From assembly GCF_902497785.1 (NCBI RefSeq), contig NZ_CABVHK010000005.1, positions 270,863-334,862 on the forward strand: 64,000 bases of DNA. Reading direction: 5' to 3'. A program made the translations under genes and the position numbers. This document shows, piece by piece, positions 39,250 to 49,740 of the stretch. This stretch comes from Pseudomonas fluorescens. Its GTDB lineage: Bacteria > Pseudomonadota > Gammaproteobacteria > Pseudomonadales > Pseudomonadaceae. Every line of letters begins with the position of its first letter. Within the stretch, counting starts at the first letter, position 1. The notes beneath the pieces were generated by a model. That model worked only from the letters and a program-made list of their open reading frames with translations, was not told where the DNA came from and searched no databases.

Positions 39250-39284
39250 GCATTCGCCCTCGATCTGACGCGGGGGCGAATGCC
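39220..39284 (+). promoter_or_regulatory. programmed -1 ribosomal frameshift signal
   Basis: Three elements lie in the right order. A Shine-Dalgarno-like GAGGTG occupies 39220-39225, 11 nt ahead of the heptamer A AAA AAG (39237-39243). The heptamer is in the correct zero frame (xxA AAA AAG, followed by CCC TAG). A perfect 11-bp hairpin GGCATTCGCCC / GGGCGAATGCC (39249-39284, 14-nt loop) begins 5 nt downstream. Slipping back one base continues GCC CTA GGC into the open VWA frame. This layout matches dnaX-type signals and those described for chlD genes. Confidence 0.9.
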
Positions 39285-39914
39285 AGACCCCGCGCCGGTC
39301 GGCTGGATCACGGCAAACAGGGCAAGCGTCATGCCGCGCGCAACGGTTCGATCAATTGGCCCGGCACCTTGCTCAATGGTCGCCCGCGTCAACGCAAGGA
39401 TGTGCTGTTTCAGCTGCGCACCCGTTCGCCCCATGAACTATGGCTGGTGATCGTCGACGCCTCGGCCTCGACCCGTCGTCATCAGGCACTGAGCGATGCC
39501 AAGGGCTTGTTGGCGCAACTGTTCGACGATGCCTACCGCCAGCGTGCGCGTCTGGCGTTGCTGACGGCCAGCGGTCAGGCGCCAGCGTGGCAAGTGCAAG
39601 GGTTGAAAGCCTCAAGGGGTTTACGTCACTGGCTCGATGGCCTCGGCGCGGGCGGCGGCACGCCTTTGTTGGCGGCACTGAGCGAGGCGGGGCGGTGGCT
39701 TGCGGGCAGGCAAAAACGCCTGCCGGCGGAACAGCAGCGGGTGTTGCTGGTGACCGATGGGCGATTGAAAGAGTGGTCGCCGTTGCCGGCGCTGACGTGC
39801 CCGGGCCTGCTGATTGATGTCGAACGGGGGCCGATCCGGCTGGGACGGGCGAGGCAGTTGGCGACGGAGCTATACGCCGATTATCGGCATATCGATGAGC
39901 TGGTTTCTCGCTGA
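39243..39914 (+). CDS. chlD: VWA-domain half of ChlD chelatase subunit, read after -1 frameshift
   Basis: 223 residues in the -1 frame relative to chlI. It has no convincing start codon or ribosome site of its own: the first candidates are TTG 39369 and weak codons. The segment begins with a basic linker (SDAGANARPRAGRLDHGKQG) and then the VWA domain with the MIDAS motif VIVDASAST, GGGTPLLAAL and LVTDGRLKEW. Joined to the upstream ATPase at 39243 it makes a 554-residue ChlD-like protein. The D subunit links the I ATPase ring to CobN. Read as a separate gene it would look like an orphan truncated VWA protein. Confidence 0.85.
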   Translation, partial: ALGIRPRSDAGANARPRAGRLDHGKQGKRHAARNGSINWPGTLLNGRPRQRKDVLFQLRTRSPHELWLVIVDASASTRRHQALSDAKGLLAQLFDDAYRQRARLALLTASGQAPAWQVQGLKASRGLRHWLDGLGAGGGTPLLAALSEAGRWLAGRQKRLPAEQQRVLLVTDGRLKEWSPLPALTCPGLLIDVERGPIRLGRARQLATELYADYRHIDELVSR

Positions 39915-39935
39915 GCGCTGTGTTGTATCGGATGG

Positions 39936-40010
39936 CCCCCAATCGCGGGCAAGCCCGCTCCCACAGGTTTTGCGCAAATCCTGTGGGAGCGGGCTTGCCC
40001 GCGATTGGGG
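39936..40010. repeat. REPIN, family B
   Basis: An almost perfect inverted repeat (CCCCAATCGCGGGCAAGCCC and its complement), between converging chlD and poxB. It probably also acts as a transcript-end structure. Confidence 0.92.
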
Positions 40011-40021
40011 CGACTCGGTCC

Positions 40022-41746
40022 TCAACGAAACCAGCGGGTCCGCGCCAACTCGATTACCTCATCCCCACGCCCGCTCATGACGGCCTTGAGCATGTACAAA
40101 CTGAAGCCCTTGGCCTGTTCGAGCTTGATGGCGGGCGGCATCGCCAGTTCCTGAGTGGCTGTCACCACGTCCACTAACACCGGACCGTCGTGCGCCAACG
40201 CCCGGCGTAAGGCCGGTGCCAGGTCTTCGGATTCCTCGACCCGAATTCCGAGGATGCCCATGGCATTGGCCATCGCCGCGAAATCCGGATTGTGCAGGTC
40301 AGTGCCGGTATCCAGCAGCCCGCTGGATTTCATTTCCATGGCGACGAAACCCAGTGAGGCGTTGTCGTAGACGATGATTTTCACCGGCAACTTCAATTGC
40401 GCGAGCGATATGAAATCCCCCATCAACATGCTGAAACCGCCATCGCCGGACAGCGAAATCACCTGCCGCTGGGGGAACGCGGCTTGGGCGCCGATGGCCT
40501 GCGGCATGGCGTTGGCCATCGAACCGTGGTTGAACGAGCCGAGCAGACGCCGCTTGCCGTTCATTTTCAGGTAACGGGCGGCCCACACTGTTGGCGTGCC
40601 GACGTCGGCCGTGAAAATCGCGTCGTCATCGGCCAGTTCGCTGAGCAAGCGCGTAAGGTATTGCGGATGAATCGGCCGACCCGGCGCCGACGGCTCGGCG
40701 AGGTCATCGAGACCCTGGCGCGCCTTTTCGTAATGCTTGAGCGATGACTCGAGAAAACGCCGGTCCGCCCGATACGGCAGGCGCGGCAGCAACGCGGCGA
40801 GGGTTTCGCCGACATCGGCGGCGATGCCCAAATCCAGCGCCGTGCGGCGGCCAAGCGCTTGCGGGTCGTGGTCGATCTGAATAATGGTCGCGTCGGTCGG
40901 GTAGAACTGGCGGTAAGGAAAGTCAGTGCCGAGCATCACCAGCGTGTCGCACTTGAGCATGGCTTGATAACCCGAGCTGAAGCCGATCAAGCCGGTCATG
41001 CCCACGTCGAACGGGTTGTCCCATTCCACGTGTTCCTTGCCGCGCAACGCATGCACGACGGGCGCGCCAAGCGCGTCGGCGAGTGCCACCACTTGATCGT
41101 GTGCACCCGCACAACCGGCGCCGCACATCAGCGTCACGGCTTTGCTTTCGCTCAGCAGTTCGACCAGCCGATCGAGGTCATGGGGCGCGGGCAGCGTGCG
41201 GGGTCTGGACAGCGCCGGCCACGGCTTGAAGGTGTCGTCGACTTCCTGCAAGGCAACGTCGCCGGGAATCACCACCACCGCCACGCCCCGGTTGAGGATC
41301 GCGCTGCGCATGGCGCGGTGCAGCACGTGCGGCATCTGCGCGGGGCTGCTCACCAGTTCAACGAAGTGGCTGCATTCCTTGAACAGTTCCTGGGGATGGG
41401 TCTCCTGAAAGTAATTCAGGCCCACTTCCGAGGATGGAATCTGCGCGGCGATGGCCAGCACCGGCACATGGTTCCTGTGGCAATCGAACAGCCCGTTGAT
41501 CAAGTGCAGGTTACCCGGCCCGCAACTGCCGGCGCACACCGCCAGTTCACCGGTCACCGCGCCGTCCGCACCCGCAGCAAACGCAGCCACCTCCTCGTGA
41601 CGCACGTGCATCCACTCGATGCTGTCCATGGTGCGCAGCGCTTCGGTCAGGCCGTTAAGGCTATCGCCGGTCAAGCCCCAGATGCGCTTGACGCCGGCCT
41701 GTTCCAGGGTGGTTGCGAGTTGCTGGGCCAGGGTGATTTTCGCCAT
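40022..41746 (-). CDS. poxB: pyruvate dehydrogenase (quinone), PoxB type
   Basis: 574 residues, ThDP-dependent enzyme. It has the N-terminal Pyr domain with catalytic Glu ([17 protein letters not shown]) and the [17 protein letters not shown] segment. A central FAD/nucleotide domain follows ([23 protein letters not shown], in part). The C-terminal PP domain has the ThDP motif [13 protein letters not shown] then YDNASLGFV. PoxB oxidises pyruvate to acetate and CO2 at the membrane with quinone as acceptor. Monocistronic; it lies behind the MFS gene on the same strand (gap about 80 nt). Confidence 0.92.
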   Translation of the reverse strand: MAKITLAQQLATTLEQAGVKRIWGLTGDSLNGLTEALRTMDSIEWMHVRHEEVAAFAAGADGAVTGELAVCAGSCGPGNLHLINGLFDCHRNHVPVLAIAAQIPSSEVGLNYFQETHPQELFKECSHFVELVSSPAQMPHVLHRAMRSAILNRGVAVVVIPGDVALQEVDDTFKPWPALSRPRTLPAPHDLDRLVELLSESKAVTLMCGAGCAGAHDQVVALADALGAPVVHALRGKEHVEWDNPFDVGMTGLIGFSSGYQAMLKCDTLVMLGTDFPYRQFYPTDATIIQIDHDPQALGRRTALDLGIAADVGETLAALLPRLPYRADRRFLESSLKHYEKARQGLDDLAEPSAPGRPIHPQYLTRLLSELADDDAIFTADVGTPTVWAARYLKMNGKRRLLGSFNHGSMANAMPQAIGAQAAFPQRQVISLSGDGGFSMLMGDFISLAQLKLPVKIIVYDNASLGFVAMEMKSSGLLDTGTDLHNPDFAAMANAMGILGIRVEESEDLAPALRRALAHDGPVLVDVVTATQELAMPPAIKLEQAKGFSLYMLKAVMSGRGDEVIELARTRWFR

Positions 41747-41829
41747 GAGGTGCTCCAGTGATCAGTGAGTTGTCCTTGTGGTTAAAAGAGGACAACACCC
41801 TGGCGCCCATGACTCCCATCGATTGCGGA

Positions 41830-43383
41830 TTACTTGCCCACGAGTGCGGACTCTTCAACAGAAACGTTTAGCGCAACCGGGATCGGATGGCGCATCAACG
41901 TGCCGACCACCAACGCCCCCAGCAACGCCAGCAGACCCGCCACCCACAGCAACAAACTGAAACCGCCGACAAACGCCTGACGCGCCAGCGGTTCAACCAG
42001 GGTTCGCGCAGTTTCCGGCAACAACCCCAGCGCCGCCGACATGTCACCGGCCACCACCCGCGAGGCGATGCCCTGGGTCTGTTCCAGCCATTGCGCGCCC
42101 TGTTGCGACAGGTCTGTGCGCAGCAGTTGCTCGGTGTGACTGGACAGCAACGCGCCGTACACACCGATGGCCAGGACGATGGCGCTGAAGCGCATGGTGG
42201 TGCTCATGCCCGACGCCATGCCGGTGCGTTCCCGTGGTACGCAAGCCATGATGTTTTTCTGCGTGTCGCCGTTGAGCAACCCGGCACCGGCGCCGGTCAC
42301 AGCAATCGCCAGCGCGAAAGACAGATAACCGCCGCTGCCGACCGCCCAAGCGCTTAGCAGGTTACCGATACCCACCAGGGTCAACCCGGCGGCCATCAAG
42401 GTCGCGGGGGCAAAACGGCGCGCCAGTCGCGCACCGATCCGCGGACAAATCAGCATGGTCAGGGCAAACGGCAACATCCCGAGGCCGGAGGCGATGGCCG
42501 AGAAGCCCAAGCCGTTTTGCAGATAAAAGGGCAGCAACGTCATCATCACTTGCGCGCAACCGGCGTAGGCAAACATGCCCAGCAAGGCGCCGATGAAACG
42601 CGGATGGCGGAACAGTTGCAGGTCGACCATCGGCCGCTGCTGCAGCCGCTCGACCAGCACGAACACGCCCATCAATACTGCGCCGCCGATCAGTCGGGCG
42701 TAAGTGGCCGGGTTGCTCCAGCCAATCCGGTTGGCCTCGATCAGGCCCCAGATCAGGCACAGCAAACTCGCGCTGAACGCCAGGCTGCCCCACGGATCAA
42801 GGCGCGCGGATTGCGGGTCGCGAGACTCCGGCACAGCACGCCAGACCATCATCATCAGGAACAGACCGACCGGCAGGTTGAGGTAGAAAATCCAGCGCCA
42901 GCCCATGTATTCGGTGATCAAGCCGCCGAGGGTCGGCGCGGCGGTCATCGCTACCCCCATGCATGCGCCCCAGAACGCCCAGGCTTTGGCCCGTTCCACT
43001 TCATCGTGAAAGGTATGGCCGATGGAGGCCAGGGCCGAGGTCAGCAACAACGCCGCGCCGACACCCTTGACCGCTCGGGCGATGTCGAGGAACAACGCCG
43101 TCGGCGCAGCGCCGCATCCGATCGACGCGAGGATGAACAGGCCCAGCCCCCAGCACAGGGTTTTGCGCCGGCCAAAGCGGTCGGCGATGCTGCCGGCAGG
43201 CAACAGCAGGGCGGCGAACGCCAGCATGTAGGCACTGACCACCCATTCGATGTCGGCAAAGTTCGCCCCCAGATCCCGGGCGATGGTTGGCAGCGTGACG
43301 GCCACGATGTTGGTGTCGAGGACGATCAGCGAACAGACGCCGGAAGCCGTCAGCAAGGTCAGGCGCGGATTGACCCCGCTCAT
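41830..43383 (-). CDS. MFS exporter, DHA2/EmrB-QacA family (14 TM)
   Basis: 517 residues. The N-terminal motif LDTNIVAVTLPTIARDLGA and GSIADRFGRRKTLC (motif A) are the DHA2 signatures; about fourteen membrane helices follow. Members export drugs or toxic organics. It is divergent from a LysR gene 165 nt upstream, the common arrangement for a locally controlled exporter. The substrate is unknown. Confidence 0.9.
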   Translation of the reverse strand: MSGVNPRLTLLTASGVCSLIVLDTNIVAVTLPTIARDLGANFADIEWVVSAYMLAFAALLLPAGSIADRFGRRKTLCWGLGLFILASIGCGAAPTALFLDIARAVKGVGAALLLTSALASIGHTFHDEVERAKAWAFWGACMGVAMTAAPTLGGLITEYMGWRWIFYLNLPVGLFLMMMVWRAVPESRDPQSARLDPWGSLAFSASLLCLIWGLIEANRIGWSNPATYARLIGGAVLMGVFVLVERLQQRPMVDLQLFRHPRFIGALLGMFAYAGCAQVMMTLLPFYLQNGLGFSAIASGLGMLPFALTMLICPRIGARLARRFAPATLMAAGLTLVGIGNLLSAWAVGSGGYLSFALAIAVTGAGAGLLNGDTQKNIMACVPRERTGMASGMSTTMRFSAIVLAIGVYGALLSSHTEQLLRTDLSQQGAQWLEQTQGIASRVVAGDMSAALGLLPETARTLVEPLARQAFVGGFSLLLWVAGLLALLGALVVGTLMRHPIPVALNVSVEESALVGK

Positions 43384-43548
43384 GACAGGATTGCCTTACG
43401 CGCAAGGTATCTGGTCGCTACGGCGTTGAGGGGTTTGACGTACATGATGTGTGCTCTCTACTGTGTTTGCTGAATGAGCTTATCGCGAGCCTTGATCGGT
43501 TGCGTTAGCCCGCCCACGGCACTTCATTACCTTTGAGCTAATGCACTG

Positions 43549-44415
43549 ATGGATATCCGCCATTTCAGATACTTTCTGGCCGTTGCGCGACAGGGCAATT
43601 TCACGCGCGCCGCCGAGCAATTGGGTATTGCGCCGCCGACCTTGACTCGACAGATCCAGGACATGGAGAACGAACTCGGGACGCGGCTGTTTGTGCGCCA
43701 GACGCGTGAGATCAGCCTCACTGAAGCCGGCGCCGCCCTGGTGATCGAAGCCGAGGCAACGGTGCGCCAATTCGAATACGCCCAACACAATGCCCAGCGC
43801 GCCGGGCGTGGCGACATTGGCCACATCGAACTGGGTTACGTGGCCTCGGCGGTGTACTCGGGGCTGCTGCAAAAACAGGTGCAGGCCTTCAGTCGCGAAT
43901 GCCCGGACGTCAGCCTTAATGTGCGAGAAAGCCCGATGGCTTCATTGCCAGCGATGGTGGTCGAGGGACGATTCGATGTCGGATATGTGCGCTCACCCAT
44001 GACCCTGCCCGAAGGTCTGGAAGCGATCCGCCTCGACGCAGAAGGGTTTGTGCTGGCGCTGTCGAGCGACTCCTGGCTGTGTCGCCTGCCGGAGATTGGT
44101 CCGGAGCACTTACAGGGCGAGACGTTTATCTTGCCCGAGCAAATCAGCGGTACCTTGCAAGTCGCCGCCGAGGGCGGATTTGCACCGAAGCTGGGGGCGC
44201 AACCGGGTGGGCTGGTGGCGGTGCTGGCGTTGGTGTCGCTGGGGCAGGGCGTGGCGGTGGTGCCCGAATCGGTGGTTGGGCATGTCGGGTTGCCGGGTGT
44301 GCTCTATCGGCCGGTCAAGGGCTGTGAGGCGAGTTCGTGGCTGTCGCTGATTTATCGGCGGTTCGAGAAATCGGCGGCGGTGAGGCGGTACATCGAGCGG
44401 GTTAACAATGGATAA
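43549..44415 (+). CDS. LysR-family regulator, probably of the divergent MFS exporter
   Basis: 288 residues. The HTH region is IRHFRYFLAVARQGNFTRAAEQLGIAPPTLTRQIQDME, closely LysR; the effector-binding domain spans about 90-285. It is transcribed away from the DHA2 exporter, so it likely binds the shared 165-bp gap. A REPIN follows its stop. Ligand unknown. Confidence 0.9.
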   Translation: MDIRHFRYFLAVARQGNFTRAAEQLGIAPPTLTRQIQDMENELGTRLFVRQTREISLTEAGAALVIEAEATVRQFEYAQHNAQRAGRGDIGHIELGYVASAVYSGLLQKQVQAFSRECPDVSLNVRESPMASLPAMVVEGRFDVGYVRSPMTLPEGLEAIRLDAEGFVLALSSDSWLCRLPEIGPEHLQGETFILPEQISGTLQVAAEGGFAPKLGAQPGGLVAVLALVSLGQGVAVVPESVVGHVGLPGVLYRPVKGCEASSWLSLIYRRFEKSAAVRRYIERVNNG

Positions 44416-44417
44416 AA

Positions 44418-44486
44418 GATCGCAGCCTTCGGCAGCTCCTACATGGGCTCGACGTTACTCCGTAGGAGCTGCCGAAGGCTGCGATC
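44418..44486. repeat. REPIN, family C
   Basis: An inverted GATCGCAGCCTTCGGCAG pair immediately after the LysR stop codon. Confidence 0.9.
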
Positions 44487-44763
44487 CGTTGATCTTCTAC
44501 AGATTTTGTAATGATTTCCGGCTGTAGGAAATATCCCTTCCGCCTGTACTCTTCAAGGCCTTTTTCCCCTCAGGACTTGCATGAACACCCTCTTGGAGCC
44601 TCCCGGTTATCCTTCCTCCTCGTACTACCGCGCACGTTTGACGCACGCGAAACACCCGGTCTTTCGACTTCCGAACCCCCTTGTCACTGCAACTCCACGG
44701 CCTCTGTGCCGCGCCTTGCCGTGCCCGGCATTCTGAATCTACTGAAGAGATCGAGACATTTTT
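44487..44763 (+). other. long gene-free leader of the TerC-family gene
   Basis: 277 bases without a supported gene. A short open frame crosses it but has no ribosome site and a non-protein-like composition. I looked for the manganese (yybP-ykoY) riboswitch common before TerC genes and did not recognise it. Confidence 0.5.
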
Positions 44764-46323
44764 ATGGAATGGATAGCTGAACCCACCGCATGGCTGGGCC
44801 TGTTGACGCTGATCGTGCTGGAGCTGGTGCTCGGTATCGACAACCTGGTGTTTATTGCCATCCTGGCGGACAAACTGCCGCCCGAGCAGCGCGACCGTGC
44901 GCGACTCATCGGGTTGTCGCTGGCGTTGTTGATGCGCCTGGGCCTGCTGGCGAGTATTTCCTGGCTGGTGACGTTGACGCAGCCGCTGTTCGAGGTGTTC
45001 GACAAGAGCTTTTCCGGTCGCGACCTGATCATGTTGTTCGGTGGGGTGTTCCTGTTGTTCAAGGCGACCATGGAATTGCACGAGCGACTCGAAGGCCATG
45101 TCGGCGAGCGCACGTCCAACACGGCCTACGCACTGTTCTGGCCGATCGTCGCCCAGATCGTGGTGCTCGACGCCGTGTTCTCCCTGGACGCGGTGATTAC
45201 CGCTGTCGGCATGGTCGATGAACTGGCGGTGATGATGATCGCGGTGATCATTTCCATCGGCCTGATGATTGTCGCGAGCAAGCCGTTGACCCGTTTCGTC
45301 AACGCCCACCCGACAGTGATCATGCTGTGCCTGGGCTTCCTGATGATGATCGGCTTCGCGCTGACCGCCGAAGGCCTGGGCTTCCACATTCCCAAGGGTT
45401 ACCTGTACGCGGCCATCGGTTTCTCGATCCTGATTGAAATCTTCAACCAGATCGCCCGGGCCCGCCGCAAGAAGTCCGCGCAGGGCCTTAAGCCAATGCG
45501 TGAGCGCACGGCCCATGCGGTTCTGCGCCTGTTGGGCGGTCGCAAGTTGGCGGCGGAAGAAGTCGATGAGGAAATTGCCGACTTGCTGGACAACGGCGAC
45601 GCACCCGGCGAAGCACTGTTCGACCGCCGTGAACGGGTGATGATCAGCGGCGTGCTGCAACTGGCCGAGCGGCCAATTCGCACAGTGATGACCGTACGCG
45701 CCGACGTCGATCACATCGACCTGGCCGACGATGCCGAGACCATTCGTACACGGCTGATGCAGTCGTCCTACTCGCGCCTGCCGCTGATTCGCGACGGCGC
45801 GGTGGATGAGCCATTGGGTTTCGTGCACAAAAAAGAGCTGCTCAAGGAATACCTCAGCGGAAACGAGCCGCAACTCGACCACCTGGCGCGCAAGACCATT
45901 AACTTGCTGGACAGCTATTCCATCCTCAACGCCCTCGAACAAATGCGCCAAGCCTCGACGCACATTGCCTTCGTCGTCAATGAATTTGGGGATTTCGTCG
46001 GCGTGCTGACCATGACCGACATTCTCGAGTCGATTGCCGGTGAGTTGCCCGATGCCAGCGAAATCGAGGGCCCGGACGTGGTGCAAGCGCAGGGCGGGTT
46101 CATGGTCAGCGGTGCGCTGAACCTGGCGCGGGTGCAACAGCGAACCGGGTTTGCGGCAGAACCGACCGACGACTACCAGACCCTGGCCGGGCTGGTGGTG
46201 AGCCTGCTGGACCGCTTGCCGATGATCGGTGACAGCCATGAGTGGGAAGGCTGGCGCATGACCGTGGTGGCGGTTGAAGAGCGGCGGGTGACGCGGGTGT
46301 TACTGGCGCGTCTCGGCGGGTGA
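44764..46323 (+). CDS. TerC-family membrane protein with CBS pair and CorC domain (YegH/YoaE-like)
   Basis: 519 residues. Seven-helix TerC domain (1-235): [21 protein letters not shown] and [20 protein letters not shown] with the acidic metal motif. Then a CBS pair (about 300-420; [48 protein letters not shown]) and a C-terminal CorC/HlyC transporter-associated domain ([18 protein letters not shown]). TerC proteins are linked to manganese export and metal loading of exported enzymes. Regulation is not visible. Confidence 0.9.
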   Translation: MEWIAEPTAWLGLLTLIVLELVLGIDNLVFIAILADKLPPEQRDRARLIGLSLALLMRLGLLASISWLVTLTQPLFEVFDKSFSGRDLIMLFGGVFLLFKATMELHERLEGHVGERTSNTAYALFWPIVAQIVVLDAVFSLDAVITAVGMVDELAVMMIAVIISIGLMIVASKPLTRFVNAHPTVIMLCLGFLMMIGFALTAEGLGFHIPKGYLYAAIGFSILIEIFNQIARARRKKSAQGLKPMRERTAHAVLRLLGGRKLAAEEVDEEIADLLDNGDAPGEALFDRRERVMISGVLQLAERPIRTVMTVRADVDHIDLADDAETIRTRLMQSSYSRLPLIRDGAVDEPLGFVHKKELLKEYLSGNEPQLDHLARKTINLLDSYSILNALEQMRQASTHIAFVVNEFGDFVGVLTMTDILESIAGELPDASEIEGPDVVQAQGGFMVSGALNLARVQQRTGFAAEPTDDYQTLAGLVVSLLDRLPMIGDSHEWEGWRMTVVAVEERRVTRVLLARLGG

Positions 46324-46347
46324 TTTTTGGCTGAGGCTGATATCCCC

Positions 46348-46411
46348 TTCGCGAGCAGGCTCGCTCCCACATGGAAATGCGTTTTCCTGTGGGAGCGAGC
46401 CTGCTCGCGAA
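46348..46411. repeat. REPIN, family A
   Basis: An inverted TTCGCGAGCAGGCTCGCTCC pair. The rest of the 354 bases up to the binding-protein gene holds presumably the operon promoter; nothing else is recognised. Confidence 0.9.
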
Positions 46412-46677
46412 CGCAATCACCTCTGTTGCTCATGTATCCAGAGCACGCACGCACCGATTGTGAACCTGATACCCGCGAATGTAGCCAACAGTAGCGCTTT
46501 CTCATTTGTGCCTTTCGTAACATCCATTCGCTTATCTACGCATCCTCCTGATTCAAAACAGCTTTCAATTTCCCCTCCATTCCATCCCCGACCTGTGGCA
46601 CACTTTCTGCTGTCTATTCCGTTGTTACATACCTAGTTCCGGTATAGCGGAATACACATCACCCAGGAGTGCTTGCC

Positions 46678-47526
46678 ATGCATCGCCGACCTTCCTTGTT
46701 TAAAGCGTGTGTTTTTCTGTTTGCGGCTTCCGCTGCTGCCATGGGCGTGGCCCAGGCGGCGGACGGCAAGCTTGATAGCGTGCTGGCGCGCGGGAAATTG
46801 ATCGTGGGTACGGGAAGTACCAACGCGCCGTGGCACTTCCAGGGAGCGGATGGCAAGTTGCAGGGTTTTGATATTGATATCGGGCGCATGATCGCCAAGG
46901 GTTTGTTCAACGATCCGGAAAAGGTTGAGTACGTGGTTCAATCGTCCGATGCACGAATTCCCAACCTGTTGACTGACAAAGTCGATATCAGCTGCCAGTT
47001 CATCACCGTGACGGCCAGCCGTGCGCAGCAAGTGACGTTCACCCTGCCGTACTACCGCGAAGGTGTCGGTCTGTTGTTGCCGGCGAACAGCAAGTACAAG
47101 GAAATCGAAGATCTCAAGGCCGCGAACGACAGCGTGACCGTGGCCGTATTGCAGAACGTGTACGCCGAAGAACTGGTGCATCAGGCGCTGCCCAAGGCCA
47201 AAGTCGATCAGTACGACAGCGTGGACCTGATGTATCAGGCGGTGAACTCCGGTCGTGCCGACGCGGCGGCCACTGATCAGTCGTCGGTCAAATACCTGAT
47301 GGTGCAAAACCCCGGCCGCTATCGCAGCCCGGCGTATGCCTGGAGCCCGCAAACCTATGCGTGCGCGGTCAAGCGGGGCGATCAGGACTGGCTGAACTTC
47401 GTCAACACCACCTTGCATGAAGCCATGACCGGTGTTGAGTTCCCGACCTACGCGGCGTCCTTCAAGCAATGGTTCGGTGTCGACCTGCCCACCCCGGCCA
47501 TCGGTTTCCCCGTCGAATTCAAATGA
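46678..47526 (+). CDS. amino-acid ABC transporter, periplasmic binding protein
   Basis: 282 residues. A signal peptide (FKACVFLFAASAAAMGVAQA) is followed by an SBP family-3 domain: LIVGTGSTNAPWHFQGADGK, LQGFDIDIGRMIAKGLF, DKVDISCQFITVTASRAQQV and SVDLMYQAVNSGRADAAATD. ATG 46678 has CAGGAG 9 nt upstream. It is the first gene of an operon with two permeases, an ATPase and RidA; the ligand is an amino acid by family. Confidence 0.92.
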   Translation: MHRRPSLFKACVFLFAASAAAMGVAQAADGKLDSVLARGKLIVGTGSTNAPWHFQGADGKLQGFDIDIGRMIAKGLFNDPEKVEYVVQSSDARIPNLLTDKVDISCQFITVTASRAQQVTFTLPYYREGVGLLLPANSKYKEIEDLKAANDSVTVAVLQNVYAEELVHQALPKAKVDQYDSVDLMYQAVNSGRADAAATDQSSVKYLMVQNPGRYRSPAYAWSPQTYACAVKRGDQDWLNFVNTTLHEAMTGVEFPTYAASFKQWFGVDLPTPAIGFPVEFK

Positions 47527-47580
47527 TCCCGTGAGAGCGGGGCGGCTGTCTCAATCGCCCCGCTCAAGGTACTGCTGACC

Positions 47581-48243
47581 ATGAACTATCAGTTGAATTT
47601 TGCCGCCGTGTGGCGCGACTTCGACACCTTGCTGGCGGGGCTCGGTCTGGGCCTTCAGCTGGCGCTGGTGTCGATCGCCATCGGCTGCGTGATTGGCCTG
47701 CTGATGGCGTTTGCCTTGCTGTCAAAGCATCGTGCATTGCGGGTGCTGGCGTCGGTGTATGTGACGGTGATCCGCAATACGCCGATTCTGGTGTTGATCC
47801 TGTTGATCTACTTTGCATTGCCGAGCCTGGGAATTCGCCTGGATAAAATTCCGTCGTTCATCATCACGTTGTCGCTGTACGCCGGGGCGTATTTGACCGA
47901 AGTGTTCCGGGGCGGGCTGTTGAGCATTCCCAAGGGGCAGCGTGAGGCCGGTCTCGCCATTGGCCTCAGTGAGTGGCAGGTCAAGGCCTACGTCACCGTG
48001 CCGGTGATGCTGCGCAATGTGCTGCCGGCGCTGTCGAACAACTTTATTTCGCTGTTCAAGGACACCTCGCTGGCGGCGGCGATTGCCGTGCCGGAGCTGA
48101 CCTATTACGCGCGCAAGATCAATGTCGAGAGCTACCGGGTGATTGAAACCTGGATGGTCACCACAGCGCTCTATGTCGCGGCCTGTTACCTCATTGCCAT
48201 GATGCTGCGTTACCTCGAACAGCGTCTGGCGATTCGCCGATAG
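47581..48243 (+). CDS. amino-acid ABC transporter permease (HisM/GlnP type)
   Basis: 220 residues, five membrane helices. It has the HisM-family loop (EVFRGGLLSIPKGQREAGLAIGL) that contacts the ATPase. It lies 54 nt behind the binding-protein gene and 9 nt before the second permease. Confidence 0.92.
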   Translation: MNYQLNFAAVWRDFDTLLAGLGLGLQLALVSIAIGCVIGLLMAFALLSKHRALRVLASVYVTVIRNTPILVLILLIYFALPSLGIRLDKIPSFIITLSLYAGAYLTEVFRGGLLSIPKGQREAGLAIGLSEWQVKAYVTVPVMLRNVLPALSNNFISLFKDTSLAAAIAVPELTYYARKINVESYRVIETWMVTTALYVAACYLIAMMLRYLEQRLAIRR

Positions 48244-48252
48244 GAGGCCCGC

Positions 48253-48915
48253 ATGTACGAATCACCCAGTTGGTTGCATGAGCTGTGGGTCGCCCGCGAA
48301 GTGTTGTGGCAAGGTTTCCTGACCAGTGTGCAGGTGTCGGCACTGGCGATTTTGCTCGGCACTTTACTCGGCATCGTCGCCGGCCTGGTGCTGACCTATG
48401 GCAAGTTCTGGATGCGTGCGCCGTTCCGCTTTTACGTCGACGTTGTTCGCGGCACGCCAGTATTTGTGTTGGTGCTCGCCTGCTTCTATATGGCGCCGGC
48501 ACTGGGCTGGCAGATCAGCGCGTTTCAGGCCGGTGCCTTGGGGTTGACGTTGTTCTGCGGCTCTCACGTCGCCGAGATTGTGCGCGGTGCGCTGCAAGCG
48601 CTGCCGAGTGGGCAGATGGAAGCGAGCAAGGCGATTGGCCTGACGTTTTTTCAATCCCTGGGCTACGTGTTGTTGCCTCAGGCGTTGCGGCAGATCCTGC
48701 CGACCTGGGTTAACTCGTCGACCGAAATCGTCAAGGCTTCGACCTTGTTGTCGGTGATCGGTGTGGCCGAGTTGCTGCTCAGCACCCAGCAAATCATCGC
48801 CCGGACGTTCATGACGCTGGAGTTTTACCTGTTCGCCGGATTTCTGTTTTTCGTCATCAACTACGCCATCGAATTACTCGGCCGGCACATTGAAAAGCGG
48901 GTGGCCTTGCCATGA
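48253..48915 (+). CDS. amino-acid ABC transporter permease, second subunit
   Basis: 220 residues with five membrane helices and the conserved loop [23 protein letters not shown]. It pairs with the preceding permease as a heterodimeric channel. Its end overlaps the ATPase start by ATGA, so the subunits are translationally coupled. Confidence 0.92.
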   Translation: MYESPSWLHELWVAREVLWQGFLTSVQVSALAILLGTLLGIVAGLVLTYGKFWMRAPFRFYVDVVRGTPVFVLVLACFYMAPALGWQISAFQAGALGLTLFCGSHVAEIVRGALQALPSGQMEASKAIGLTFFQSLGYVLLPQALRQILPTWVNSSTEIVKASTLLSVIGVAELLLSTQQIIARTFMTLEFYLFAGFLFFVINYAIELLGRHIEKRVALP

Positions 48916-49709
48916 CTCAACCTCCGTTCTCTCACGTAAAAGACGCTCAGGCCCTGCTGGACATTCGCGGCCTGCACAAACAGTACGGCAAGCTCGAAGT
49001 GCTCAAGGGCGTCGACCTGACAATGCAGCGCGGCAACGTTGTGACGCTGATCGGGTCCAGCGGCTCGGGCAAGACCACGTTGCTGCGCTGCGTGAACATG
49101 CTCGAAGAATTCCAGGGCGGGCAGATCGTGCTCGACGGCGAGTCCATCGGCTATGACGAGGTCAACGGCAAACGCGTGCGCCACCCGGAGAAAATCATCG
49201 CTCGCCATCGTGCCATGACCGGCATGGCGTTTCAGCAGTTCAACCTGTTCCCGCACCTCACCGCGTTGCAGAACGTCACCCTCGGTTTGCTCAAGGTGAA
49301 AAAGCTGCACAAGGACGAGGCCGTGGCGCTGGCGGAAAAATGGCTGGAGCGGGTCGGTCTGCTGGAGCGCCGCGATCACTACCCCGGCCAGTTGTCCGGC
49401 GGTCAGCAACAGCGCGTGGCGATTGCCCGGGCGATTGCGATGAACCCGAGCCTGATGCTGTTCGACGAAGTGACCTCGGCCCTCGACCCGGAACTGGTCG
49501 GCGAAGTGCTGAACGTGATCAAGGGCCTGGCGGACGAAGGCATGACCATGTTGCTGGTGACCCACGAGATGCGTTTTGCGTTCGAGGTGTCGGACAAGAT
49601 CGTTTTCATGAATCAGGGGCGCATCGAAGAGCAGGGGCCGCCCAAGGAGCTGTTCGAACGCCCGCAATCACCGCGTCTGGCGGAATTTCTCAAGAACACG
49701 CGGTTTTAA
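48912..49709 (+). CDS. amino-acid ABC transporter ATP-binding protein
   Basis: 265 residues, GlnQ/HisP type. Walker [14 protein letters not shown]-loop [16 protein letters not shown], signature [16 protein letters not shown], Walker [17 protein letters not shown] and the H-loop LLVTHEMRF are all intact. It completes the four-component importer. Confidence 0.95.
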   Translation: MTQPPFSHVKDAQALLDIRGLHKQYGKLEVLKGVDLTMQRGNVVTLIGSSGSGKTTLLRCVNMLEEFQGGQIVLDGESIGYDEVNGKRVRHPEKIIARHRAMTGMAFQQFNLFPHLTALQNVTLGLLKVKKLHKDEAVALAEKWLERVGLLERRDHYPGQLSGGQQQRVAIARAIAMNPSLMLFDEVTSALDPELVGEVLNVIKGLADEGMTMLLVTHEMRFAFEVSDKIVFMNQGRIEEQGPPKELFERPQSPRLAEFLKNTRF

Positions 49710-49740
49710 AACGTCCAGTTTTCAATCAGGAGAAACAATT

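Noticed and set aside
44487..44763. yybP-ykoY manganese riboswitch before the TerC-family gene
   Set aside because: The conserved loop sequences of that class were not found.
44511..44780. 89-residue plus-strand frame overlapping the TerC start
   Set aside because: No ribosome site, atypical composition, and it overlaps a strongly supported gene.
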